Shown here: piece by piece, positions 1 to 14,000 of the stretch
How positions within the stretch are numbered: position 1 is the stretch's first letter
Layout: each line of letters opens with the position of its first letter
NCBI RefSeq assembly: GCF_932276165.1
Contig: NC_063997.1
Coordinates: 6,396,001-6,460,000 of the forward strand
Length of the DNA stretch: 64,000 nt
DNA from: Plutella xylostella
Lineage: Eukaryota > Arthropoda > Insecta > Lepidoptera > Plutellidae
Direction: 5' to 3'
Program-made: the position numbers and the translations under genes
Notes under the pieces: generated by a model
The model's input: only the letters and a program-made list of their open reading frames with translations
Databases searched by the model: none
What the model was told of the DNA's origin: nothing

Positions 1-90
1 AGGATGAAGTGCATGGCTGCATTCAATAAACTGCTAATTCCAACTTTTATATCTAACACTACGGCAGTAGTAAGTATTAATGTCCCTCAC

Positions 91-2085
91 AACATGCGTG
101 AGCAGCGCGGCGGTGGCGGCGGCGCGCGCGGCCGCCGCGTGTCCGTACATGAGGCCGAAGTACAGGCATCCCACTAGGACCAGGCCCGACACCACCACCA
201 TGTCGCCTCGGGACGATATGTCCGTTATTGTGCAGCCGCAGCCTGAGAACAAATAATTAAGCACACTCATCACGAGCAGTGAGAAAGTTCCAGTGACATA
301 TTGAATGTCCATAATAGGTGGTACTTTTCATTGCGCGTGAGTATTAGGTATGTTCCACAGCTAAGAGAATAGAACAACGCGGACTCGGGTGTACTAGGAA
401 CGTTAGACTGCGTTCCCAGTACGCAAACTGTTCACGTTTTCGGCTGAATTTGTCCTCCTGGGAATGCAGCCTCATACTGGGCTATACCTATATTATAATA
501 TGAAATTTTATTTTGCTGCTAAATTAGACGTGCATACAAATCTTACCAAAAAACATTGAGTAAATCCAATTGAAAGTGTTGATGTACTCGGAAACCGCAA
601 CTGAAATCATGATAATTTGTGTTTAATACTTAGTGCAGATCAATAGCAATAAGAAGTATCGACAGTCATACGAAAGGAACGAAAATATCTTACTTATCAC
701 AATTTTCATAATTATTACCTTATCTTCAGGTGTTATACTTACAATACTCAACATTTTCCTTTCCAGTGACCAGCTGCCGGCAGCAGGTGACCATGATGTA
801 GGTGTTATTCGGCGTCATGAACGGCGTACAATGGTCCATGAACACGAGCGCAGTGGCCAGGTTCACTATTGTCACAGCAATGGGCAGGAACCTGAACAAA
901 ACTATCGCTTGGTTCAATCGCATGATGTCGCTCTCTAGGTAGTAGAATGCCCCGGTTATTCTGAATATCTGAAAAACGCGTTTTTATAGAGTTAACCATG
1001 ATTTAGTTTCTTTTATTTATGTTTTTCTAACGTGTTAAATCTCATGGTATTAATGCTATATTAAATCGCGTAGTTTTAAAAATGAATGTACTCACCTGTA
1101 GTAGCCTATTTATTCGATAAATGTCGATACTGCTTTCGTAATTTACTAATCTGAACTGAAATGAAAAATATTACCTTATCTTATTATTATAAAAAACACA
1201 CAGCATAATAGTGTATACCTACCAGCTAATTAATCATCAAATAATATGCATAATGTTTGTGATATGGTTTCACCTTTTACCCATGATAAATGTTTGTTTT
1301 CTAAAACCAAACATCTCGATTTTACAATATTGTGAAGGCACCGTTGGCACTCAAAGGGTTAATACAAAACACTCACAACTTCCTCAACGGGGAACACGGT
1401 GACTAGATCCAGCCAGAAGGCGTGCTTCAAGTAGTGAGTGATCGTGAGCAGCGGGTGTGTGATGAGCAGAGAGCGCGCGTCGTAGTAGCCCACGTACGAC
1501 ATTAGAACCATGTCGCAGTACAGCACGATGTCCACCCAGTCGGTCGACGGGTTTTGAGGGAACTGGTGCTTTTGTGTCTGGAAGGAAGTTTTGGATGATG
1601 TTTTGTGGTTTTAGGTAAACTGGTGGTTAAGGGTAAGCGTCCACTTATCGGTATCGTATGTATCGGACGAAACGGATTTTCATAATGGAGAAACGGCGTC
1701 GGCAATACCGATAAAGTGGACGCACTTGTGTGTTTTTCTATACAATGAATACTGAATGAATGTTCCTTACAGCTATATTGTAAGGTCCAGTAACAATGTA
1801 ATACACAGCTACAAAGAATCGCAACCCACACCATAACTTCAAGAAAATTCCATGCGGCGTTATACAACCCGGTATTACCAAATACCTGAGAAATCTGCAA
1901 AACAATTTAATTAATGTTATTGTTAGAATAATTTCATTTGCTAAAAACTTTTATATTCAAAAGCGACGAGATACTTTACGCATTTTGTTCTAATACCTCA
2001 TAATTCCCAAAGTGTTGAACGCTGCTACATACTCTGAGCGGTCGTCGGCGTTGTTTAATATCACGAAACTCTCCTTTATTTCTTG
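91..2085 (-). CDS. Channel unit 3 (residues ~1089-1372, visible through S6)
   Basis: Exons 25-30. Residues 1089-1117 are a pre-S1 linker; 1118-1159 contain S1 (LKLWCGLRFFVAVYYIVTG); 1160-1226 S2-S3 (DWVDIVLYCDMVLMSYVGYY, then FWLDLVTVFP, the conserved S3 motif of this superfamily); 1227-1246 the S4 start with spaced Arg (IYRINRLLQ); 1247-1321 S4 end, S5 and pore helix; 1322-1372 filter region EYCCGCTITD and S6 (MVVVSGLVLVGCLYFGLMYG) followed by an Ala-rich, GC-rich segment. The last visible exon ends at a GTGAGG donor just left of base 91, so the C-linker and cNMP domain of this unit lie outside the window. The filter is cysteine-rich and unlike those of units 1 and 2. Confidence 0.78.
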
Positions 2086-5000
2086 CTAGAACAAAATTGT
2101 CTATAGATGAACTACAGTGCCACAAACTTATCTGTTCCGGTGACAGCTCACGTAAATGTGTAATATTTCTTCATTCTATATGATTTTAAGTTTGCCAGTA
2201 GTGGTAATTCGCTCTTCTGGTTTCAATAAACCCATCTAATCTATATCAATATATAATTCATTAGTAAATAATGAGATATGGATCAATTTAGTTCGCTCTC
2301 ACCGGAACAGATAAGTTTGTCGCACTATACATGCAAATATAATCATATCTCTCCAAAAAAACTTGAAGATTTTTCATTCATCTATAAGGCATAGATACAT
2401 TGTTAGAACCGCAAATAAAATGTGACAATGCCAGTGAAACTAGTAGCCATCGCCTTCAGCATCCAAGTCACATAACTGGTTTAAACTGTTCCGTACAAGT
2501 GAATTACTGGCACAAGCCACTTACAGCGATCCGGTTAACTTTAGCATCCAGGCGGCCTGACAGCGGCTTGGCCTCCACAAACTTCGAAGCCATTCTCTCC
2601 AGATCTACGTCTTCTATAACCTAGGAACATAGGATGAAAAACTTGTAACACACAAAGAAAAGGAATGTGTAGGACGGAATAACTACAGTAATAAATATTT
2701 TACAGGCATTGTCTACATAAAAGATATTATTGTGTAACATATTTATTACATAAGATTCAGCTGAACTTTATAACATCACTCTCACATCCGTTTTTCTGTT
2801 ACGGCTAACCATTTTATCTAAAAGAGGACATATTGTATGACCTTACTACTTAAACATAACTTTTCTAGTCCTCCTGTGGTATAAATATAACGTTAAGTAT
2901 AGTATACCTTTCTAAGCAATGTTAAAAAATCTTCATGCTTCCTTTCCACCGCCCACATATCACACATATATAGTATATATATACAACTGACGAACTTACA
3001 GCAGCAATAGGCTCCATCACATCAGGGAAGATGCTGAGACACTGCACCAGCGCGCTGTACTCGAGGTGTAGCAGCGAGCAGGCGGTGGTCGTCACCACGG
3101 TGTACACCTGTACATGAGGAGTTCATCATCATCATCCACTGCTGGACATAGGCCTCTCCCAAGGAGCGCCACAACACTCGGTCCTCGGCCTTCTTCGGCC
3201 AGCCACTACCGGCTACCCGCCTAAAGTACTTGGTCCAGCCGCATGAAGAGTTAGGGATATAATATATTAATACCTTTATTTATGTTTGATTGGTTTGTTA
3301 CAAATAAACTTACTAACTACCTACTGTGCCTATTTCCAATCTACTTTCACCATGACTATTAAAAATGCACATTCTGTCTGAGTATTTCTTGATAAAGATT
3401 ACGGGAGACTCTGAACGTTGCGATGTGCAGCAGGATGCACTTTTTAGTGGTCACGACGGTGTACACCTCACCTGACGAAGGTAGGTACAGGTACATATAT
3501 GCAGGTAGCTAGTGTAGGTATACAGATATACATGTGGAGTCGGGGACACAGTAATACCCGGCGGAGGACTATTCTGGATAGAACCCTTTGCACATGTATG
3601 CAATACATTTTATTTGTTAATTATATCTACATTTATTTAAGTACTACCTACATTAAAAACAAGAATACCGCAGATATCACAGAGATTTGTGTCCGATGTT
3701 TATTCTTCAGTAGCGCAAAGCTTTTTATAGGCTTAAAACTTATGTTGATATTAAATTGCTGCTGCTATACTACTACTTTCAGCCTTTATAAATAGCAATA
3801 GGTTAAATGTCGCCATTAAAATTCCATTAAAAGCATTCCTGTAGCAGCCTACGTTAGCAGATTCAATTTACTCTTTTATTTATATACTCGTATCGTCAAA
3901 GGAAGAACACAGATGAGATATAAAGCTAAATAAATATAATTATGTTAGCTCAATCCTAGGTAGGTATGCAGAGTTTTGAATTTGACGTAGGCCTATTATA
4001 TTTTGAGGTGCATTCAAAGTCGCAATCCACACTCTGCAAACCTGAATAAAAAATGTCAAAGAGAATTTTCATGTTGGAAAATTCCAATGTTTGTCCAAGC
4101 TAAACAAATCTGACAACTAAACATGGCAAAATGGTGCACCATATATGTATACACTCTTTTCCCGATAAGCTTGACTTCCCTTTAAAAGAATTTCCCGTGC
4201 ATATTCCGAGTAAAAAGTAGCTGATACATACCTTACATGCTTACCTTATTTGATGTAGTGTTGTAGACTTGTAGCATCTAAAATCTTGTAATCATCTGTC
4301 TGTATTTTGGTATGTAACAGTAAGAAACTATTACTATGTATAAAAATATACAATAAGGACCAGTTAATAACCAGCGCTGTAGCCTTATTGTCTCCAGTAC
4401 CTACATGCTGATCTGGTGCTTTTTTGACGCTCCGGACAACAACATTTTACGATACTCTTGGTATTCTATTGTACTAGTGAAGGTATATCTGTTGCTGTCA
4501 GAATGTAAAATAAATGACTCTTTATCTTTATACATACAACTAGAGGTCGCGTTGTGGCGCGGGCTGCAAGCAGCCGCGCGGTGCTTTGATGCTATTGGTT
4601 TAGGTGGGAGACAGTTTTCAGTATGAATTTCAGTTTCAGCAGGGTATTGACTTGAATATACCGTAGCAAATCTTTCTTGCGTTTTGTTATAATAATAATA
4701 ATAATATATCTTTATTTCAGGTGTAAAAAGCCCATATCATATCCTATCCTAATTACATTTACATTTATAAAATTAAAATTAAAAGATACAAAAGTAAATA
4801 TCATTAAAGTTTAAAGACAATATTAATATATATATATAATTATGTATATTCGTATAAACTGTTTTCACTATGATTATCATTATAACAGGCATACTGATGA
4901 TTTTGTTTTAGGTGGGATACGGTTTTCAGTATGAATTTTGGTGAGATACGGTTTTTCACTTGACTGTAATGTATCGAATATTTTATGGGGTTTAGTTTTC

Positions 5001-8000
5001 CCTTGAAATCTAATTTCAGTATGAAATTTGGTAACAGATGGGTATTGAATTTGCCATAATACACTGACGGGCAATGAAAAGGTTCCACTGAGAAAAGCGA
5101 AACGGAAAAATCTAGCTTAATGCCGTCTTCTGCAACATGACGTACATTTAACAGAGCGTCAGGATATTACCAACTAAAAACGGTAATATTTTGTTCCAAT
5201 TTTAAATTAAATCATTGTAAAAATTGGGGTCGTATGGTGTCGGCATTTTGTGAGTGGAACTTATTCATTGCCCGGGAGTGTACAACAGATATTTCTTGAA
5301 TTTGGCTTTACATAAAAAAAAAAACTACACAGGAATGTTAATATTTGCCTTGAAAACTTTTATCATTATGAATTGCGGATTGTCTTACACAAATACGGTA
5401 GAGAAACTGATCTGTATGGTAATTTTTTGGTTTCGTAAACTTTACCTAGTATCGAGATGACATCGTTTTGTGTACAAATATTGGGTTCTTTAACACCTCA
5501 TAAATCTGAGTCACCTCCGATTATATTCTATTCTATTGTGTGTGGGGTGTAAGTACCTGCACCTGGCTCTCTCGAGTGGAACCTTTGTGCATATCCCCAA
5601 GGTCTAAACTGCCATCCAAAGCTTGGACCATTTCCCACCACGCTGGTCCACTGCGGGTTGGTGGGTTCACATATCTAGATGTGCTAAATCTAGATATGCA
5701 GGTTTCCTCACGATGTTTTCCTTTACCGTCAGAGCGATGGTATACATTGTACTTATGTTAAAACAACTCATTGGTACATGTCAGCGCCGGGATTCGAACC
5801 CGCATCTCTTGCGTAAGAAGCGGGCGCTTACCCAACTGAGCTACCACCGCTCACGTCCATTCGCGCGTTTTTCTAGCCTCTCGATTATTAGTTTCATAGC
5901 AACGAAATACACAGGCTTTTTTATTCATTAATTTCTTACGTTGGTTTGCTGTTTGAGACTATTTTTTACAGAACTATGGTTTACTTCAATTTAATCCATA
6001 ATTGGAACTATAAACGCGCCCAAACCTTTGTCTTTCTTTTTTATTCATTCAAGGTATATTTTGCCACAATTGGCTCTCAGGTTATAGGTATAGTTGTGTT
6101 GACAAGGGTATGAGTAGTGCTGTCTCGCTTCGCTCGGCGCTCCAGGGTTTGCGGTATGGTGGTTTACATTGTTTTGCCTCGCTTCGCTCGGCTACTCTTT
6201 TACGGTAAGGTAATACTTAAGTTGTATTGCCTCGCTGCGCTCGGCTCTTCAGTTGTTGTGGTATAATGTTTTGAAATGTTTTGCCTCGCTACGCTCGGCT
6301 CTCCAAGGTTTGTGGTATGGTGGTTTGGATTGTTTTGCCTCGCTGTGCTCGGTTCCTCTCCAGGTCTCGGAATGGTAGTCTCGGTTGTTTTACCTCGCTT
6401 CGCTCGGCTCTTCGGGTTTTCGGATGTTGGTTTCAGTAGTTTTGCCTCGCTCCGCTCGGCTCTCTAGGTTTTGGATTGATGGTTTAGGTTGTTTTGCCTC
6501 GCTTCGCTCGGCTTTCCACTTCTTAAACGGGACTTTTCCCGTAGTTTTTCTTTATTGATATTGATAATTATGATACGTAATGCCTCGCTTTGCTCGGATT
6601 TCTTTCCTTTATGGCAGGGTTACTTGTCGGATGCCTCGCTGCGCTCGGCTGGTTTTATTTTGGTATAGCTTGTAGAAGGACTATGGCCTCGCTGCGCTCG
6701 GCACTTGAACTGTGGTAAAGTTGATTTACATTTTGTATGTCTTTAGGGAAAATATTTTTCCCTTAAAAGTTGGGAGTTTTTATTTAAAAAAATAATTCTT
6801 TGTATTTATCTACACAAATGCGCCATATACCACAAATCTGTCTGACCACTTCAAAGGGGTGAAATTGCTAATGTTGGTAATTTTTTCTACGTTTTTAGGG
6901 AAATTTAGATTTTTTCCCTACAAGTGGGGAGTTTTTATTTTAAATAATTATTGTTTGTATTTATCTATACAAATGCGCCATATACCGCAAATCTGTCTGA
7001 CCACTTCAAAGGGGTGAAATTGCTAATGTTGGTAATTTTTTCTACGTTTTTAGGGAAATTTTGATTTTTTCCCTACAAGTGGGGAGTTTTTATTTTAAAT
7101 AATAATTATTTGTATTTATCTATACAAATGCGCCATATACCGCAAATCTGTCTGACCACTTCAAAGGGGTGAAATTGCTAATGTTGGTAATTTTTTCTAC
7201 GTTTTTAGGGAAATTTTGTTTTATTCCCTACAAGTGGGGAGTTTTTATTTTAAGTTATTATTGTTTGTATTTATCTACACAAATGCGCCATATACCATAA
7301 ATCTGTCAGACCACTTCAACGGGGTGAAATTGCTAATGTTGGTAATTTTTTATACGTTTTTAGGGAAATTTTGATTTTTTTCCCCATAAGTGCGGAGTTT
7401 TTATTTTAAATTAAAATTGTGTGCATTTAAATACACAAACACGCTATACATTTGAAACCGCTCAGACCATCTCAAAGTGATAAAATTGCATATTTATGTA
7501 AAATTTCCCATGTTTTTAGGGAAATTTTGTTTTTTTCCCTTAAAATGGAGGGTTTTTATTTCATGGGCAAACTAAGTGCATCCACCTGCACAAACGCGCT
7601 CTACAAGTCAAAACTGTCAGACCACTCAATACAGGTGAAATAGCCTTAAAATATGTAAAATTTCTCTTTTACAAAATGGCTGCCACTTCATCCGCCATTT
7701 TGATTTTTGCAGTTTTCGGAATTTTCCCATGAATTTCACCATATATCCAACCATGTACAAAGAAAAACATCACCCCACCTCCCCCCCTTCTGGGAGATCA
7801 ATTCACCTCAAGTTGAATCGACGTCGAACTTTTTCAAAAATATAATCTCCCGTATTTCTCAGGGTTGCCAGCCGAAAGTGATAAAAATAGTCAAATGTCA
7901 TTAGTATGAGCCTTTCTGACTAAACTGCATCATTTTTTTAAATCCAAAACGGTTATTTCTATTTTTCAGGTTTTTGGGGAAAATCTCAAAATTTTCCCTA

Positions 8001-11000
8001 AAAATGGGGAATTTTTATTTACCTGGTATAGTCTCCCTAACAAAATACACAAATGCGCCATACAAGACAAATCTCCCTAACCACTCTAAACATGTGAAAA
8101 AACCAATCAAAAATCGTGAAAAAAAGTCACTTTTACAAAATGGCCGCCAAAGCAGTCCGCCATTTTGTTTTTTCAACTTTTCGGAATTTTCCCATAAACT
8201 GCACCATGCAACTGATCATTAACAAAAAAAATCATCACGCCACCTGCCTCCCTTCTGGGAGATCAATTCACCTCAAGTTGGGTCGACGTAAAAAAATCCG
8301 AAAAAATATAATCTCGCCTATCGCCCAGGGTTGCCAGTCGAAAGTAATAAAAATGGTCAAATGTCGTTAGTACGGGTCTTTCCGACAAAACTGCATCAAA
8401 TTTTAAAATCAAAAGTGGCGATTTCTACTTTTCATGTTTTTGGGGAAAATCTCGAAATTTACCCAAAAAATGGGGAATTTTTTTTTCACATGGCAACTCT
8501 ACTCGTCAAACTACACAACCGCTCCATACAAGTCAAACCTGTCAAATGCCTCGAACACAATAAAAAAATGCTTTGAAAATCCCCGAAAAAACACGTTTTT
8601 ATAAAAAAAATTCCTTTCCCCCCGCAATTAAAAAAAAATCATTTTTTGGAATTTTTTCATAAATTTCATCATGTGCCCTACCGTTTAAAAAAATTACCAT
8701 CCCCCCACCTCCCCCCCTTCCGGGAGATCAATTCACCTCAAGTCGGGTCTGACACGCCCTAAACTTTACTTCACTGCAACTCGGCCGCCATTTTGTTTTT
8801 TTATTTTTTTATATTTTTTTTATAATCTGTCAGACACTCTAAATACACCCTCGAAATATAAAAAAATGTATGGTCACCAAAATGGAGAAACAAAAAAAAT
8901 TTTTTTTTTTTACAACTTTTTTTAAAAAGTCGGATTTTTTCTCTACTCACCCGAGCGCCCTGTACATTTCCCTAAAACATTTTCATATCAAAAAATGGCT
9001 CCTTCTGGGAGAACTACTATGTCAATCAGTCAGTGAGTGGTAATCCAGCTTTATATATTATAATAATACATCTCCCAGAATAGGGCCACAGTCTGGTCCC
9101 GTTGAGTAGACAATACTGCACAGTTCACGTGAATGAACAGAACTAAGTGGGTATTTAGTAGAACTAATGCCAGCTGAGTGCTGAAACCTGCCGCTGAAGT
9201 ACATCAAGTACATAAACAACAAACTTAGTAACAAAGGAAACGGAACTTACTTTGGGGAGGCCGTAAAGCATTTCCATGACGCCGAAATTAGTGCCCGGTC
9301 CGGCAGAACTCACTATCTTTCCCGTGTGGTTTAAAATATTGCAATGGCCCTAAAATAAGTAAATAATTGTTAAGTAGTTCTATTTTAAATAAAAATTCCT
9401 ATGTATAATTTCTTAAATGCGATTTTAAAATAAAAATCTTTGCCTTTAAATAAAATTCGGGGCTTAAAAGTCTGCGGGTACGAAACTTGCGACGGGCGGA
9501 GCGCTTAGAATCGCTACCATTATTGTGTTCCTAACAGAAAATCATAATTCAAAATTCTACTCTGTAAGAATATATAAGTCATTGCTGTAAGTATACCTTT
9601 TGCAGCACGTAGATGTCTCGCCCGATGTCAGCAGCGTGCTGCAGCAGCTCCCCGGCCGGCAGCAGCACGCAGCGCGCGCGCGCCGCCGCCGTCTGCAGCC
9701 AGTCGCGGCTGCACCCCTGCAGTACACAACCGAGCTGTATGTATACATATACAGGGTGTTCAAAATGTCTCATATATAGACTGTCCGATAAATGCAGCAG
9801 CGAAGGGAACGCGCGCGCCGCCACCGTCTGCAGCCAGTCGCGGCTGCACCCCTGCAGTACCAGCATTTATATACATACAGGGTGTTCAAAATGTCTCATA
9901 TATAGACTGTCCGATAAATGCAGCAGCGAAGGGAACGCGCGCGCCGCCACCGTCTGCAGCCAGTCGCGGCTGCACCCCTGCAGTACCAGCATTTATATAC
10001 ATACAGGGTGTTCAAAATGTCTCATATATAGACTGTCCGATAAATGCAGCAGCGAAGGGAACGCGCGCGCCGCCACCGTCTGCAGCCAGTCGCGGCTGCA
10101 CCCCTGCAGTACCAGCATTTATATACATACAGGGTGTTCAAAATGTCTCATATATAGACTGTCCGATAAATGCAGCAGCGAAGGGAACGCGCGCGCCGCC
10201 ACCGTCTGCAGCCAGTCGCGGCTGCACCCCTGCAGTACCAGCATTTATATACATACAGGGTGTTCAAAATGTCTCATATATAGACTGTCCGATAAATGCA
10301 GCAGCGAAGGGAACGCGCGCGCCGCCGCCGTCTGCAAGAGGTCGCGGCTGCAGCCCTGAAGTGTAGCCGTGGTGTTATAGTCACTAGCTTCGCTTCGGCT
10401 AAAAGGTTTTCCCGTGGGAATACATGGATAAAAAGCCTAATTATTAATACAGAATGTCATTAAAATACAAAAATCCATCCGAACAAAAAAATATTATTTA
10501 TTTATTTATTTATTTGATTCACCAACAAAGATTACATCAATTACATGCTAAAATAAATTAAATTAAGTCTAATGATAAATGCATCTTCAATTATAGGTGA
10601 ATACAGCATGCATTATATAAGGAATAAATTCATTCAATAATTTTACTATTAAATAAATATACAATTTAAATTATTTATAAATCACAATGTACCTAACATT
10701 ATTTTTAAATTAGGTTAAAATTTTGATGAATATTAAATGTACATAAATTTTAAATTAGGTTTACACGAATTTATACAATACAAATTAATTACAATAATTA
10801 TAATTTAAAAAAATAAATTACAACATTGGCAAAATAATAATTAAATTAATTAATGTAAGTGGGATTGAAAGAATAATTTTATTGATTTTAAAAATAAAAG
10901 TAACAATAAAACATTTGAAGATTAAACATTTTAAGGCAACGACCGCATGAGTTCCTTTTTAAAAAGTGGAAGCCCCTGGAATATGCATAGATTCGTTTTC

Positions 11001-14000
11001 TTTGAAATTATATTATACGATCTACAAATCCTATTCAGTGGAGAATATTGACCCAAATTTGAGTTGCTTTTATTAATGTGAAATAGCGTATATACATTTT
11101 TTCTTGGCAACCGTGTGGGGATAGCTATATGCAATTTAGATAGCAATGTCGGTGCATCTATCTTTCCGTTCACCAACTTATGCAAAAAAAGTATGTCAGC
11201 AAGCATTCTACGTGAGGATAATGAATGCATATTAAAATGTTTCAATCTGTCCTCGTAGCTGTGCAGTTTTTTAGCAAGACCGAATCTGTAACTTAAGTGC
11301 CATAGAAATCTTTTTTGAACACTCTCGATTCGTTTTATATATACAGCGAAGTGAGGATTCCACACCGGACTGCAATACTCCACACAGCTTCGAACGAGCG
11401 AGTTAAATAAAATTATCCGGGACGTAACGTTTTTGAAGTCTTTAGTGTTTCGAATTATAAAGCCCAACATTTTAAAACTACGAGTCACCATAGATTCTAT
11501 CTGCTTATGAAATTGCAGTTTACTGTCTAGTCTCACGCCGAGATCCCTAATCTCAACCACATTCTTTAAAGGAGAGTCGTTAATGAAGAAGGTTTCAGGT
11601 GGAATATTGTGCCTACACCTCGAAAACATCATGTGGTAACATTTCGAAGCGTTTAAAGACATGCCATTTAGATCGCACCAATCAACGAGACGGCTTAAAT
11701 CATTTTGAAGCTCTTCTTTGCTCTGCAATGACATCATAGGCTTAACGATTTTTAGGTCATCGGCAAATAAATAGAAATTCGAGTGTTGGAAACAGAAAGG
11801 AAGGTCATTGATAAAAATGTTGAACAACAGTGGACCCAGGTGCGATCCCTGCGGGACCCCAGATACAGCTTCAAAAGAATTCAAAATTATACAATGTATA
11901 TTAGTTTTATTGACTATTCCAGCAGTCTATGTACTATACTATACAGTATACATTCACTACTGGAAATAGGGAAGAAATACCTATATTCTCAGTTTTTCGA
12001 TGTACTATACTATACAATACAGTATACATCCACTACTGGAAATAGGGAAGAAATATATTCTCAGTTTTTCTTATCTTATTACCGCATCTATGATTTCCCT
12101 TCTGTAGTCTTATTATACCTAAACATTAGTTTAACACAAAAACATGTCACCTATACCTATCATTTATCATTATGATTACCTGAAATAGTGGGCAAGTAAG
12201 CAGAGTCTCCACCATTTCAATATACAGCACCTCTTGTTGGATGTCAGCCGACATGTCGCCGAATATCTCTTCATTGGATACTGCACTGTTGTAGTACCTT
12301 CAATTATTTATGGCCATTTTAGATCTTTTATTTACTCTCTTTCTCTCTCTCTCTCGTCTCTACTATATTAATGTATACTTATAGAAAAATACCCTCTAAA
12401 AGTGTTTCTTCACATCAATCGAGCCCACGTTGTTGTATCAGAATGATAGATCGTGGTATAATGCCTCTTTTCACCTCTCCAGCCTCCCAACTACGAACAA
12501 CTCATTTAATTTCATTTTAATGCACCTTAGTATCTACTTCAGTAAATAAAGTTTTATTGTAACTCTCGTACAACGAGTATGCAAAGCAATTTCCATCTCC
12601 GCGAAATATTAAAGTTCAGTCGAAACAAACACTCATTGAGTAAACATAAAGTAAAAAGTTTATTAGGTGCAGCTCTCATATTCAGAAGCAATCTAGTGGA
12701 GTCGCTAGGTAATGAGGGCGCTGGGAAACGCTCTATTATTGAAGTGATGAAATATTATGCACAGCTCGTTTATAATGTTTGTTTCAGGTTACTGCGGAAT
12801 GATTTATATGGCTGTTATAGAGTTGAGGACAACATTTTATTGATACGCAATGTTGAGTTAAATATGTACTTGTTCCTATTGTCATGTATGCACTTACAGT
12901 ACCTAATAGGTACGTAGAAAGTAATGAGAGCTATTGTGTACAAATCTGTAGGGTGGTAAAAAAGGGTATAGGTAGTTAGTTAGTCGAAAGAGGGTGACTG
13001 AGGAGGTTATTATGAACCACTTTCATTCTACGACTATTGAACACCAGATTCTTGTCACATTTTTACACACATTTGGACACAGTTTTAGCGTAGGACTTGG
13101 GGAGTATTTTTACGACTTTCCAAAATTCATAGAACAAAATATTATGTTCTGTATCTTCCCTTTTTGGCTTCAGTACTATAGGTACTATTGCTATAAGTAC
13201 AACCTGTCCTGTATAAATAAATGAACGTCTCACCACTGAGCACGGAAGAACTTTTCGACTCGCGACTTGATTTTGGAGCTGACATGATTGGACGACAGGA
13301 AGTAGAACAGTTCCCGCATGGACTCCTGAGAACATAATAGTACATTATAATTGTACTTAGATTCCTCATTTCTAAGGAATTAATTGGAACACGGCAGGAT
13401 TTGAACCCACGAACTTAAGAATGAAAGTCTAGACCTAATCCGTTATATTATACTACTTAATAAGCGTCATTATAAACCCACTAGTTCCTTCTCAAGTAAA
13501 ATTCTCAATAAAAGTGATAATAATGTAGGTAATAAAGTTTAAGCATAATTAAAATCTCTTACAAATAATTTACTTATTATCGTGCCTATTCTAAAGTTTT
13601 GTTTATTTACTCTATCATATCGATAATTTTTATTTAAAATTGCTTTTTCATACTTGCCTTAAACATGAGTTTCCTCTGGTTTAACAGAATGTAAATGCTG
13701 CAAAGCTTAGCCGTGTAAAATGAGCTTAAATACAGTCCCACAAGTATCATTATTATTATCTGTAACAATCGTTTTGGTTCATAATTAAAACTCTGCTGAA
13801 GAGACAAAAAAACCGTAGCTTAGAAATAATTTTACCTAAATATCGTTAGGTATCGAATACCTAATATACTCTAGGGGTACTGAAGTGCTCCGGGCATGAT
13901 GAATAAACGAAGCGCAAGGGGTACCTTTAATCCAAGCGGTTCGTCGAATCCTTGAACCCTCTGGTATTCACAACTGTGATAAATTATATTCTTTACTATT

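Noticed and set aside
1502..1900. 132-codon minus-strand frame
   Set aside because: It crosses a real intron and uses the wrong frame. The correct exons are 1377-1577 and 1771-1894.
5770..5852. tRNA gene
   Set aside because: The tRNA-like head continues into a SINE body and recurs at 39.8 kb with a target duplication.
6115..7450. CRISPR-like array
   Set aside because: Regular short repeats with variable spacers at 6.1-6.7 kb look similar, but this is a eukaryotic intron, the spacers are related to each other and there are no cas genes.
9613..10359. 248-codon plus-strand open frame
   Set aside because: It is the antisense of the 126-bp array; the unit length is a multiple of three, so any stop-free unit gives a long frame.
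12579..12917. 112-codon plus-strand frame in a channel intron
   Set aside because: No homology recognised and low-complexity composition; not supported as a nested gene.
13385..13450. Possible tRNA-like remnant (GGATTTGAACCCACGAACTT)
   Set aside because: Only a B-box-like stretch is visible; too short and diverged to call a SINE.
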